Assembly (NCBI GenBank): GCA_029204225.1
Contig: CM055104.1
Coordinates: 46,246,986-46,310,985, forward strand
Reading direction: 5' to 3'
DNA: 64,000 nucleotides
Source of the DNA: Diphasiastrum complanatum
Lineage: Eukaryota > Streptophyta > Lycopodiopsida > Lycopodiales > Lycopodiaceae
A model generated the notes under the pieces. That model ran no database searches. It was not told the DNA's origin and saw only the letters and a program-made list of their open reading frames with translations. Made by a program: the position numbers and the translations under genes. Positions 11,216-22,620 of this stretch are shown here, in pieces; position 1 is the first letter of the stretch, and each line of letters opens with the position of its first letter.

Positions 11216-12725
11216 ATTGATTTCCTGACATGCAAAATTTGCTTAAATTAGTCGAGATCCAATCATCAACTAATAAGTGAAACGTTCAAAACCTTCATAA
11301 TTGATTGATATTATTCAACAAGGTCTTTCACCCAATTTGTGCAAAGTTTTGAAAAATCAATATCAGATCGAATTAAACAACAATAACTATTATGACCAAC
11401 ACTAAAATTTATGAAAAAACTGGGATTTTCAGAATCTGTTCGAAATGGACCAACTATGAAAATCGATTAAAATATTGATTTGCCAAAACACAAGCATTGT
11501 CACAAATCGAAATCATTGCAAAAGATCCTGCATGCAACTAACTCGACATGCACAAACTTTTTCAAAAACAAATTTTTTTCGTAAATGGCCAAGTTGCTAG
11601 GAAATCTGCTTTTTGATCTAGAATTGTTAAAAATAGCTACATGCAAAAATTCTACTGATCAAAATCACTGGTTACGCATGCAACATGCATTTAAGCATGC
11701 CTACAGGTCTATACATACATTTCCATCAATAGAAAAGCACTATACTGATTTACAAGCATGCATGCATCAGAACAATTCCGAAATTTTTCAAATTTTTAGT
11801 TCAAAAATTGCCAAACTTCAGACGACCATAACTTTCTCTACAGGAGACCAAATTGGTCACTGTAAAGACAATACAGAGGGAGAGTGGGTCTACAAGGCAC
11901 TTCCCACATCACCCTGCCACCTAGGCTTCACAGGTGCGAGAAATAAATGCACAAAAATTAGATAGGAGGGCGCACTTTTGGAGAGAGAAATCATCAAAAA
12001 TCACATCCCAGTCCAATAAGCCTTGGATCAGAGGTTACAAGCACTCTACTAAGGTTCATTGGAGAGGCATAGAAGCTCCAAATAGGTCCAACAAGCAATC
12101 ATAAGCTTAGATCATGCAAAAAATGCATTTATGGCCTCCTTCAACAAGCAAAACTTTAATATGATGGTGTCTAATGTACATCTATCTAAATTGGATGTAT
12201 GATGGCTCAAATCAAAGGAAATCCAACATATCTTGAAGCTTGTAACAAGACCAATAGGTTCAGACCCCCAATTGAGAGGTATTCATACTCAAAAATCATC
12301 AAAAATACACTATCTTTGGGTGTTTTGAGCCCTCTAATGGTGTCTAATCTCTACTAAACCTCATGAAAACTTAAGGACAACTTCATTACATCTTTGAAAA
12401 CGTTCATACCAAGTCTTGGATGAGAATTTTGAGATCTACCCCAAAATTAGTCCAAAAATCATCAAAAAACCTTGTTTTTCGACCAATTTTGACCAAAATT
12501 TGTGGGGAAAATCCACAAATTCGTGCAATTAGATCCAAATCCCTATAAATCCATTGCATGCAAGCACTAAGAGTTCTGATTCTAGTCAAACATGGTTTAT
12601 ATAGCCCATTTATGGCCCAAAAACCCCAATTTTTGGTCCAAAATCACTATCTAATCAACCTTTTGACTATTCAAACATCATGCAATCATTAAACTCTGTA
12701 ATTAATGACTGTAAAACAGTAAGCA
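11216..12725 (-). mobile_element. Probable leader and LTR of the minus-strand Gypsy-like gag
   Basis: About 1.5 kb upstream of the gag start, without coding similarity. A TATA-like element read on the minus strand (GGGCTATATAAACC, about 12593-12606) is a plausible LTR promoter pointing towards the gag. No convincing primer-binding site or paired LTR was found, so the extent is a guess. Confidence 0.35.
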
Positions 12726-13160
12726 AGCTGCGGGTTTCTTTCGCTCTGGGCAAAACTTCATAACATGTCCAGGCTTCTTACAAAAAAAACACACATTTGC
12801 CTTCCTAGCCTTCTTTCGGGACATTTGCTTCTTTTGCTTAAAGTCCGATGCCATTTGATTCAATTCTTCAAAACATTTGACTTGCTTTCTGTCACAAACT
12901 CATTTTGTTCCCTTTCTTATGGCTCGATCCAGATGGATTAGCTTGAAACTGCTTCTTGGATGCCACCACCGTGGAATCATAAGCTTTCGCAACTTGTATG
13001 ACATCCTCGAAAGTCTAAGGCACGTTTTGCTTACATTTATTCTGATAATCAACTAGCAGGCCTAGGATAAACTACCAGAGTGCCAGTTTCGCATCGAATG
13101 ATAGAACTTTGTTCCAAAAATTCATAAGTTCTTGTAGGTAAGAGTCTAAGCTCCTCAAGC
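12726..13160 (-). pseudogene. Second, decayed copy of the Gypsy-like gag C-terminus with zinc knuckle
   Basis: Minus-strand translation gives LDSYLQELMNFWNKVLSFDAKLALW and AKAYDSTVVASKKQFQANPSG, clearly homologous to the gag at 10196-11215, then after a frameshift a CCHC knuckle (CFFCKKPGHVMKFC). Several stops are present. This copy retains the zinc knuckle that the chimeric copy has lost. It abuts the plus-strand Copia piece at about 13160. Confidence 0.75.
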
Positions 13161-13735
13161 TTCAAAGAAGAGAACCCATGGTGGATCGATAGTGGGAATA
13201 GCTCCCACATGACCAATCAAAAGGAAATTTTCTCTTAACTTTCCTCCTATAATGCATCTAAGAAGTACATTTATATAGCAAATGATCATGAATTCAAGAT
13301 AGAAGGGGTAGGAAGTGTTCTTGTGATTCTTGGATCCTCCAAGCTCTTGAAATTTGATTATGTGTTGTATGTGCCTAACATCACTAAAAGCTTGTTAAGT
13401 GTTGGAAAAATGTTAGGTAGTGAATTTGAAGTTGAGTTTGATATAAATGCTTGCTTTATCAAGAGGGATAGAGAGATGATTGCAAGAGAAACAAGATTTG
13501 GGAGGTTATTCAAGTTGGATGCTTATGTTGAATCTAATCTTTGTTTGATGGCCGAGGAGGAGCTTTCTCAAGTCGAGCTTTGGAACAAAAGGTTGGGCCA
13601 TCCCAACTTCAAAGCTATGGAGACAATGTGAAAATAAGAAAGTCATCCGAATGTGTTGCTGATGTTTTGACTAAACCATTGCTAAAGGACTCATTTATAA
13701 AGTTGAGATATTCATTTGGTGTTGTAGATATATGT
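13161..13735 (+). pseudogene. Copia relic with large internal deletion: protease, GAG-pre-integrase, then pol C-terminus
   Basis: Protease (WWIDSGNSSHMTNQ, about 13180) keeps the DSG. After a stop the frame continues (13323-13631: YVLYVPNITKSLLSVGK, LWNKRLGHPNF). Directly after RLGHPNFKAMETM the sequence jumps to SSECVADVLTKPLLKDSFIKL (from about 13645), which is the extreme C-terminus of Copia pol after RNase H. Integrase, reverse transcriptase and nearly all RNase H are therefore deleted in one step of roughly 3 kb. Non-functional. Confidence 0.82.
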
Positions 13736-13979
13736 ACACTAGATAATATAACTTGTAGACTTGGTTGTCCCATAGAACTTATCATTGGTAGGAAAAAAAA
13801 TGATTTTATACAAGAATTGACTATTCAGTTGGGATTTTAGCCGACATGAAAGTTAATATGATAGCAACTCTTATTCTACTCAGCTATTGCAAGTGCGTAA
13901 CATCTTTTTGCCATGTTATCCTGGAGCCAATGACCAAAAGTTAAAGCCACAAATAAGGCTACATGTGGAATACTCACAA

Positions 13980-14300
13980 AAGTTTGTGAAAAACATTGCA
14001 CATATTGGGATAACAAATTACATGCTGCATTATGGTCACATAGAACTCCCTACAAGGTTACTACTCATCATACTCCTTTTGATTTAGTATATGGATTAAA
14101 GTTGTGGTAGCATTAGAATACCAAGTGCCTAGTTTGAGAATAGCTATAGAAAAAAGATTTGGAGAAGTGGATTCAATTCAAGAAATTTTTAATACACTCA
14201 ACCAATTAGATGAATGGAGAATTAGAGCACTTTTTCTCCAAGAAGCAAATCAAAATAGACGAAAAGCAAGACAAGTTTGACATTTTAGAAAAAGGGTTCT
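13980..14300 (+). pseudogene. Gypsy integrase C-terminal fragment
   Basis: Plus-strand frames read YWDNKLHAALWSHRTPYKVT and HTPFDLVYGLKL, then after a frameshift LEYQVPSLRIAIE and LFLQEANQNRRKARQ, the usual order at the end of a Ty3/gypsy integrase just before the GPY/F module. Stops and at least one frameshift are visible. No other Gypsy pol domain is next to it. Confidence 0.72.
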
Positions 14301-15621
14301 CAACGAAAACCTTATGTGTTATTATATAGTGTTGGCGAATCTAGCTAGTGTATTCTCCCGAACTTGACAATCCTTATAGGATGTAAGAGCTTACCAAACA
14401 AAGAAAAAACATTGAAAATTCTAAAGGATCTTGTCAAGTTTCGATTATTACTCAGATCATTCTTCGATTGGTAGAATATATGGGTAGGTGTCTTAGGCAG
14501 CCATGAAGAGACTAAACAGTTAGGTGTCTGTGGTAGCGGTGCGTCCTTTGAATCAAATATTCTACGTTAGTCGATGGAGCGATTATCAATAAAGAAAGAG
14601 AAACAAATTAGAGAGCATTCGACAATGCTAATGCAAGTAAAGAAAACAGAGAATCTGTGTATTAGCTATCATGATAACAACAATCAAATCACAAAGAGGA
14701 TTAATCACGTGCCCGAAAATGGTTCACAGTCTAAGCGCTGTGATCCTACTATGCTTGTTATAACATATTAAAATGACATCTCTATCTTCTTGAATTACTC
14801 TCACTCTCTTTTGAGATCTCTGACTCTAAGGAATCATATAATCTGATACAATGGAGTTCATACTTGAATACTAGTTCACGCATCATTAAAACTTTGATGA
14901 TCATAATTAAATATATACAAAGTTATAGAGGTCGTAGCTAACTGGTGTGTTAGGCACAATGTAGAGTTTACAAGATAACGTAAACAAATTAGTGTAAATT
15001 GTCCAGTCTACAAACGTGAAATCGGGCAGTTTCTGTATAGTAGCATGTTCAAACGGTGACATAGTCTACTTTGGATTCGGCAATGAGATGGCTCCATTTT
15101 TTAGTGGTACCATTCGACATTCGATAATTTGGTGGTGTCGAAAGTAACGATAGTGTTGACAGTGTCGAAAGTATCAAAAGTGAAGACAATGCTGATAGTG
15201 TCGATAGTTCTATGTAGATGAATATGCTTCGAATATCCATGTATTTTTGTAAACTACTCAAATGTGCATGTAAAACTACATATTGTCTTGAATAATAGTT
15301 CATTTTTGCATATTGTTGTAGAGAGTGGATATTTACATTGTATAGGAGTACTCAACAGATGATTTTAGGTGAGTAGGAGTAAGACGTTTAGGTAAACTAA
15401 GGATGCAATAGCTAGGACCATTTCAGGTATTTGATGCTTACCTTAATGAACATTTGGAATAGAAACATTTTTATTACAATTACCCACCAAAATCACAAGT
15501 ACTTTCCAAAATGAATCACATATATGATATATGTTTGTGGGGATGCTTCACATTTAAGTGGGGCATGTATTGCATTTGTTAAGGTAAAATTTTCAAAATA
15601 GACTTATTAGATGATTAAATA

Positions 15622-15622
<1 letters not shown>

Positions 15623-15654
<32 letters not shown>
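15623..15654. repeat. (CA)16 microsatellite
   Basis: Uninterrupted CA dinucleotide run of 32 bp in AT-rich intergenic DNA. Confidence 0.97.
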
Positions 15655-15656
<2 letters not shown>

Positions 15657-15919
15657 TGATGTATTCTTATTTATATCCAACAGCCTACAACATGATTGAT
15701 GGATGGTGACGAGAGGTGCGGGAGTGGGCTTTCATTTCCCATCTCTCTACTCCCTTCCTTGGCCCTCCAAACACCGACATAGAACGACAAATGGCGTTAC
15801 ACACACACAAGTGTCTTGCAAAGTGGATACATTGATTTGACTTGATATCTCATGAAATTACTATGCTTATGGCCAAAAACACCAAAGGAAAAGCCATGTT
15901 CAAAGTATGTTAGGGAAGC

Positions 15920-16105
15920 ATCGAGGATGCTTGGTGGTATGCATCTTCCGAAAGACATATTCTTGGTTGCAACACGTCTTTTTATCTCGACCCTTGCTAC
16001 GAGTAGAATGCATTCATGCTTGGCAGAAATTGTAGTAGTGAAGGTCCAACGATGCTTGGTGGTATGAATCTTCCGAAAGACTTATTCTTGGTACTTGCAA
16101 CTCTT
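15920..16105. repeat. Imperfect direct duplication
   Basis: ATGCTTGGTGGTATG followed by catcttccgaaagacatattcttgg at about 15928 recurs with few changes at about 16050. The copies are about 122 bp apart. Frames across it (15852-16282) have no known family. Confidence 0.7.
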
Positions 16106-16821
16106 GAAAAAGTAGAATGCATTTATGACAGTGTCACAAGAAAGAGGACAAAAAAAGTGGTGCACAATAAAGAGTCAAGACCTGGCAAATGCTCATTCGT
16201 GTATCGTACCCAAAGGTACAGTACCTGCACCTCCATATTCAACGCCTATTGCCTACGGAGAAACTATTGCACAAACGAGTGAATTCAAGACGTAATAATT
16301 AGAGTTTTCAAATTCTACGCAATGGGATAGGAAAATTCCTAGAGCATTCTGTAGTTTGAAATGCGCGGTGACGATAGCATATTCCATAAACATAAGCAAA
16401 ATTTGGAATTTTATTCTTTCAAAATTCTTTGAAGTTTAGGCAAAACCTTTCAATAAATTTCTTAAAATTCAAACAACGTTTTAAGAAAAAATAATTTTTT
16501 AAAAGCAATTCATATTTAAATTAGTTATTGTGAAACTCGAGGCATGAGTATATTGATTTGGAATCGGATTATGAATAATTCCCATTTTTTTTGGCCTTGG
16601 AATATCAATAATAATTTAATTTTTTAATTTTTCAATTTTTAAAATCAAAATGCTTCCTAGAGAGTAATACAAAACAGCAAAAATAAATTAAAGAGAGAGA
16701 AAAGAATTTAATTAATTTAAAAACATTTTTTTATTTCTGTTGGTGTATTATTTGCGAAAAGTAGGGATGGGCAGAAAGGTATCTGCACGTGCTATTGAAC
16801 GGCCAAATAACTCTGCACTCG

Positions 16822-16945
16822 ACACGTGGCAGATAAGGCGGCCAGTCAAAGGGTGTGTTTGACTAGACCGTGATCTTGACACCTGGCATGGAAGCTTCCA
16901 CGCTGGGTCGGTGCAGCCGTCACAGTCAAAACTGCGGGTTTGACC
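16822..16945 (+). promoter_or_regulatory. G-box/ABRE and four W-boxes upstream of the VQ gene
   Basis: ACACGTGGC (16822-16830) is a G-box/ABRE-type site, followed by GATAAGG. Within the next 105 bp are four canonical W-boxes TTGAC(C/T): minus strand 16844-16849, plus 16859-16864, minus 16924-16929 and plus 16940-16945. W-boxes are bound by WRKY transcription factors, and VQ proteins are WRKY partners. A GA run follows at 16948-16967. The transcription start is not known. Confidence 0.7.
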
Positions 16946-17179
16946 GGGAGAGAGAGAGAGAGAGAGCGCCAGCCCAGATCTTTGCGTTGTGCTTTATTCT
17001 GCCTTGGCTTGTCTCTTCTCTGCTCTGGGGATCTCGATTCTCGATCCATCAGCTCCCTTTCTGTGCCTCTGCCTTGATTCTTGTGTCACATACATTCAAT
17101 TTCTGCTGGCCAAAATATCAAAACCCATCTCTCATCCTCACTCTGCACTCAACATTTTGTAACAAATATCACATTTCTG

Positions 17180-17520
17180 TCGGAATTGAGTGGACACAAC
17201 CAAAATCTGTTGGGAAAGAGATAAGAATGTGTGAAATAGGATCCGTTTTTGCTCCCAAAAGTTAGAGCATGTGAAAACAATCTGTTAAGAAAAGGGTAAG
17301 AATTTGTGAAAGAGGATCTGTTTCTGTGCCCAAAAGTTAGAGCATGTGAAAATATTCTGTTAAAGAAAAGGTAAGGATTTGTTTCTGTTCCCAAAAGTTA
17401 GAGCATCTTAAAATAATCTGTTAAGAGAAAGGTAAGAATTTGTTGGAGGATCTGTTTCTGTTTCTAAAAGTTAGAGCACGTGAAAACAATCTGGCGGAAA
17501 AGTGAGGATCTGTGAATTTA
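17180..17520 (+). repeat. Degenerate tandem repeat in the VQ 5' leader region
   Basis: Units of about 60-76 bp containing AAAAGTTAGAGCA, then tgaaaacaatctgttaag, then ggtaagaatttg and ggatctgtttctg. Anchors gttagagca lie at 17261, 17337, 17397 and 17470. Several GGTAAG motifs could mimic 5' splice sites, so a leader intron is possible. Confidence 0.8.
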
Positions 17521-17734
17521 TCGGTGGAATACAGAAGATTTCTGTTGTGAATTTGCTGAGAAGAATCATTCAATCTATTTCTCCCCATTTTTGTCAGGAG
17601 AGGCAAGGTGTTGTAGAGTTTTGGGGGAAGTGAATTCAATGGAGTTTCGTGCCTTTTAAGAGCTTAGAGAGAATTTTCTGCTGTTGTTGATAGAGAGAAA
17701 TCACAGAAAGTTCAGAGAATTAGGGGGGGTTTGC

Positions 17735-18514
17735 ATGAACTACTTTGGGGACAGGAGCACGGAATTTGAAGTCATGGCAGCAACAATGGAGAATTTGGAG
17801 CAAGAGGATTCAAGCAGATACAGGAATGAAGCACTGTCAGTGAGTAGATCAAGCAAGATAGCTAAGGTGATGAGACGTCCTAAAGCTGCACAAAGACCTC
17901 CTGCTACTGTGTTTCTGACAGAGCCAGAGGGATTCCGAAACCTGGTGCAGAAGTTGACTGGAGCTACGATGGAGCAGCCGATGATTCCTGTGTCTGCAAC
18001 CGCTAGTAGACCTACCAATGTGCGTCTGCAGAGGATCGCACCAGTTCCTTTACGGCCCATCTCATCCCATGTGCAAATTCTGCCTTTGTCTCCAAGGTTC
18101 CCACATCCTCCATCTGCCATAACCTCAGAAGCCCGTGCAGGTGCTTCTGCTCTTTCACAGAAGCTGTCTCCCAATCCTGTCTTTTCGCCTTTAACATTCT
18201 CTCCCTTCCCAGCTTTAACTCCAAACGACAGTGTCTGGGCAACAGGCTTTGAGTCACCAGCGAGTGCCAACATGAGGCAGCTTGCTCAGCTGATGGTAGG
18301 CAATGACAGTGGGGGCTACAAGTGGGATAACATGGGAGGAACGAGCTCATCGTCCCAGTTTATCCTTTCACCGACGGTTCAGAATTCATTTGGGCATGCA
18401 AATCAGATGGGTATCGATTCAGGATCTTCTCTGGTAAATGCAGGAATGGACATGACCAACTACTTTTCATCAGATTTTGCACTTGACTTTGGGCTTCCTG
18501 GAACCGACTTTTAA
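17735..18514 (+). CDS. VQ-motif protein (WRKY-interacting type)
   Basis: From the ATG at 17735 the frame codes for 259 residues in one exon; the frame is open 17 codons further upstream but without ATG. A second ATG at 17774 (gtcATGGCA) has a better context and would give 246 residues. The hallmark FRNLVQKLTG (FxxxVQxLTG) is at residues 67-76, preceded by a basic stretch (KVMRRPKAAQRPP). The remainder is Ser/Pro-rich with seven Ser-Pro or Thr-Pro sites (for example LPLSPRF, KLSPNP, FSPLTFSPF, ILSPTV), as in the VQ proteins that are MAP kinase substrates. VQ proteins are nuclear cofactors that bind WRKY domains in defence and development. It is the only complete host gene in the window and is undamaged. 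Which VQ subgroup it belongs to cannot be settled here. Confidence 0.93.
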   Translation: MNYFGDRSTEFEVMAATMENLEQEDSSRYRNEALSVSRSSKIAKVMRRPKAAQRPPATVFLTEPEGFRNLVQKLTGATMEQPMIPVSATASRPTNVRLQRIAPVPLRPISSHVQILPLSPRFPHPPSAITSEARAGASALSQKLSPNPVFSPLTFSPFPALTPNDSVWATGFESPASANMRQLAQLMVGNDSGGYKWDNMGGTSSSSQFILSPTVQNSFGHANQMGIDSGSSLVNAGMDMTNYFSSDFALDFGLPGTDF

Positions 18515-18867
18515 TCAGGCTTGAGATGAATACCGTGTTACTTTATATTGCAACCATTTGGCTGGTTACAAAATACAATCTAACTATACACTTGAACCTG
18601 GCTTGGAAGATTGGGAAGCCATGACTAAAAGTAATCACAGATTTCACCCAATTCATGATCAATAGGAACTAAGTCATCAAGGATGACTATCTCTTTCTGC
18701 TTTGTACAATTTTGAACAGGCATTCTGACTTGTCAACCTACAATATATACTACTAGGGCGTGATGCTGTTTCCGTCCCTTCATGGGATCTAAAATCTCTC
18801 TGCTCATGACGGACGGGTAAATTATAAGGGCTCAACTTTTGAGACATCCCACAAAATTATAAGATGC

Positions 18868-19272
18868 AGAATTTTCAGGATGCATCCTTCTTTTATAAAT
18901 CTTTTTTTGCCATTGCTGATCATTATACTTGTACTCTGACTTCAATGTGCATGTTATATAGCCTGTAACTGTTAATTTTCAGGATGCATCCTTCTTTTAT
19001 AAATCTTATCTTTCCTTTGCTGATCATTATACTTGTATTCTGAGATTATATTGCCTATAACTGTCAATTTTCAGGATGCATCCTTCTTTTATAAATCTTG
19101 TCTTTCCATTGCTGATCATTATACTTGTACTCTCAGATCAATATGCATGTTATCTAGCCTATAACTGTTAGTTTTCAGGATGCATCCTTCTTTTATAAAT
19201 CTTATTTTTCTGTTGATTATACTTGTACTCTGAGATCAATGTGCATGTTATATAACTGTTAATTTTTATGAT
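18868..19272 (+). repeat. Four-copy tandem repeat downstream of the VQ gene
   Basis: A unit of about 92-104 bp is repeated four times. Each copy starts with the perfect 12-bp palindrome AGGATGCATCCT (18877, 18981, 19073, 19177), then tcttttataaatctt, then gctgatcattatacttgta, and ends near gcctataactgtta. It begins about 360 bp after the VQ stop, so it may lie in the 3' UTR or just beyond. Function unknown. Confidence 0.9.
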
Positions 19273-20888
19273 TTGTGTGCAAGTGGGAATAACAAAAGTC
19301 GTGAAATGGAAATCGGCCTGTTTTTGTGTGTGCCTAGTTACAGCTCTTCACAGTTGCAATATCTGGTAGAGGTGATTGCGATAAAAGTAAGTATGTCTTT
19401 GATACTTGCTAGTCATTTATCTCTGTGTTTTGCAACTCATCGTCTTTTTGCAAAAGTCTCTCTTCTACGTATCTACTGTGGTTATATTACTGTTTCACTG
19501 ACTGCTTCATTCTATCAACTCCCTTGCTCTGAGGGATTTTCACCTTTTCCATTGCAAGATTCTCGAGCCCAGAGCAGGATCAACAAATTTGAGCAGTGAG
19601 AATGCCTTGACCCTTATATAGCATCTGCCAACCTTGTAGTGGGTGTACACATAATTCCAGTGTAAGCACACTTTTTGTTTGGGTTGCAGTAACTTTCAAT
19701 CTACTTATTCTTGCTTCTAGCATGTTTGTCGACAGCTTCCCATATAGGATTTGTGTGTGTAAACTGTACAGTTTGCATGCTTCTATGCTTTTTTGGTCTT
19801 TCAACAACGTGTCCTTTATTTTGATTTGGTTGTAACGAATGCTGCCTATTAATGAGTTCTGCTGTAAAATCTAGTTATGAGCTGCTCGGGACAATTATGG
19901 AAAACTCTTTAAAACTTGAAGATTGTCGGCTGTCCAAGGGACACCGGCTTTTAAATTCCGAGAGCAAGAAAGCAGGGAGTTTGCTGGCATGTTGATATGG
20001 AATTGTAAAAATCTGTTTGCATTCATGTCATAGTTGCACATAGTTGCACATATGAAATACAACAAGGCTGAAACTCTTAAGGATTGATTATGTAGGACAC
20101 ATACATTGAGATGAAAAGAACATAATCTGGATCTTCACTATCATGGACTTGCTTTGCTTGATCATGCTTGCCAAACATGTATTTCATTTCAAATCCACGG
20201 TGCATTCTGCAGCAGCACAGCCTTTTTCCAAGCTTTTCTTAGACCAAAATATGGTGTAGCACCTCATCTCAAAATAAGGACGTATTTCAGCACTGCCCAT
20301 CATGTTTCACGGAATCCTCACAAATCGTGACTCTTGAAAGAAATCATTTTTCTTCAAACAGCTAATAGATTATATTGTTCAAGATAGTCGTTTCTATCAG
20401 ACTTCAAGCTCAAAAATTAAAGAACAGTTGATTAGCTGAGAAACCCAGAACAATTGTTTGATCTTGTCCCTTAGACTCCTATCCCAACATGAATTATTAT
20501 TTGTCGGAATTCTGGTATGAGCTCTTGCAGAGACAGTGAACAATCAAAAGCAAGAATAAAGAATATGATTTCCAGCTTATCAACGTGTTCTATTGCAGTT
20601 AGACAAGCTTTTCACCAGGAATTTAGAAGAGAAGGCTCAACTAAACTAGAACTTGCTTCATAGAATAAAAAACTTGGCATATTTCTCACCTTTTTCATGG
20701 TGCATAATCCTGCAAAATTTGAAGCTTACATCGAGATAAGCACTCATGTGCTTTGGAGTCTTACATTCAGAGTCAACTTACATCCATGACCTTTTGATGT
20801 TGTACTCATCTACACCATGAATTTCATCTTACATGAGACAACCAAAATCACAATCATAATCACAATCACAATCCCAGGAGTAATTTAG

Positions 20889-21066
20889 AATCATGCACCT
20901 AGAGAACAGATACTAGCTCTTTGATAAAACTCTCATGCCCCCAAGATTTCTATTTGTGAATCACCTTTTGCACACTAAATCATGCACCTAGAGAACAGAG
21001 ACTAGCTCTTTGATAAAACTCTCATGCCCCCAAGATTTCTATTTGTGAATCACCTTTTGCACACTG
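20889..21066. repeat. 89-bp tandem duplication
   Basis: The sequence from aatcatgcacctagagaacag to caccttttgcacact at 20889 is repeated at 20978 with a few substitutions. It is a recent simple duplication. Confidence 0.95.
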
Positions 21067-22146
21067 CACAATGTGGGGCACTTGTGCACATATCCACCAC
21101 TCATGGGTACAATGAATAGCCTCAGAGACCTCCTATCCCCATTTGTAACTTACGCATTATGTATTGATCCAAGAACACCACACAAATAGAAATTACTTAT
21201 ATATATTTACAAGGATCTTGAGTAGCGAATAACTTTCTCAAAAGTACAAGAACTAATTAAACTGAATGGGTCTCGATTTGACCAAATTGAAATGCAATCT
21301 CTGTAGATCTTTGAGTATTCGAGAGTCATTAAGTGTCAAAGACAAAAAATATTTAGAGTTCTTGGTTTTTCTTGCAAATCCATGAAACTTTTTTTACTGC
21401 TTCTACCAATACTTTCACAATTAAATCTCCATATGTTGGAATTATTGATACTATATATGGAGGTTCTTTTTTCGCTTTTTTAAATAGTTATATAGGGGAG
21501 TTAAGCCAAATAGGGTGATGATTAGAGAGGAGAAGATGAGAAATGTGGTAATGTTGTGATGAGGAGCCAATGTCCTTTACTAGAACCAACCATAGTGTCT
21601 ATCAATGCAAGCATATCTAAACTTAAAATCTCTTCTTTCCTTGTTCCAGGTGTGAGCGCACAACTTTGAACAATCAGTAAGACTAAATTTGTGATCTGAT
21701 ATTGCAACCCTGGCTCTTTTCTTAGACAATTAAGTACTTGTTAGAATCTCCAATCTTTGGTTAAAAGGATGAAAAGGCCTCCTTTTCTTCTTTGGGTCAG
21801 AATAAAGTTGTACTTGAAGTCTCGACAAGTTGATTTCATGAGGACTTTAAAGAGAAAATTGCTCTGAATGGTCCCCTGCATACAAATGGTCATATCATAG
21901 CAATGACAAATTTATTGAGCGTTCATCTAGGGGTTATATTGAAAGTCTTGTGGAGAGGATGAAAAGGAAATGGGACTTTTATATAGAAGTCTTACGAGGA
22001 TTGGCAGTGGTAACATCGTGCACAATTTTGCAACATAGTGTCATATTTTATTAGACTTGTAAACTTGAGGGTAGAATATTCAATTTGTATCCATGCTAAC
22101 AAAATGTGAAATAAGCATTTTTGTTGTTTTTGATTTTCTTTCAGCT

Positions 22147-22620
22147 ATCCCTTGACCATTTGATGGTTATTGTACATAGGACATTAGAGAGTAGATAATT
22201 ATTTTTAATATATTGACAAACTTTTATGCACTAGGCAAAAGCCATACTTCATCTTGCATGAATCAAATGGATCTTTGTGTATTAAAAATATAATGAGTTA
22301 AGACTCCAAAGTCATTTTTGCCCCCTACTCCTTTCATGCTATTTATTGACCATTTGATGGTCAATGAATAGTAAGTATTAAAGTGTTTGTGGTGGTTATT
22401 GTATATAGAACAGTAAAGAGTAGATTACTATTTTTGTACTAGCAAACTTTTTTATAGTAGTCAAAAGCCACACATTCATTTTCAAAAATCAAATGGATCC
22501 TTCTATACTTAAATTATAAGAGTAGATTATTACTTTTGCTATATTTATACACTAGTCAAAAGCCATGCATCAAATGGATCTTTTTATACTTGAAATAAAA
22601 TGAGTAAGACTTCAAACTCG
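22147..22620. repeat. Degenerate tandem repeat, about three copies
   Basis: Motifs TTGACCATTTGATGGT, then gagagtagatta, then cactaggcaaaagcca, then tcaaatggatctt recur in the same order around 22150, 22340 and (partial) 22510. Units are diverged. No coding content. Confidence 0.7.

Larger units (their letters stand above)
14301..16800. other. Non-coding, AT-rich; contains a CA microsatellite and a short duplication
   Basis: No gene is supported. Two simple features within it are listed separately. From about 16380 to 16750 it is very AT-rich, and it leads into the VQ promoter. Confidence 0.5.

Noticed and set aside
11585..11965. 126-codon plus frame
   Set aside because: No recognisable domain; lies antisense in the probable leader/LTR of the Gypsy-like gag.
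17684..17734. Upstream extension of the VQ frame beginning at TTG
   Set aside because: No ATG there; plant translation is expected from 17735 or 17774.
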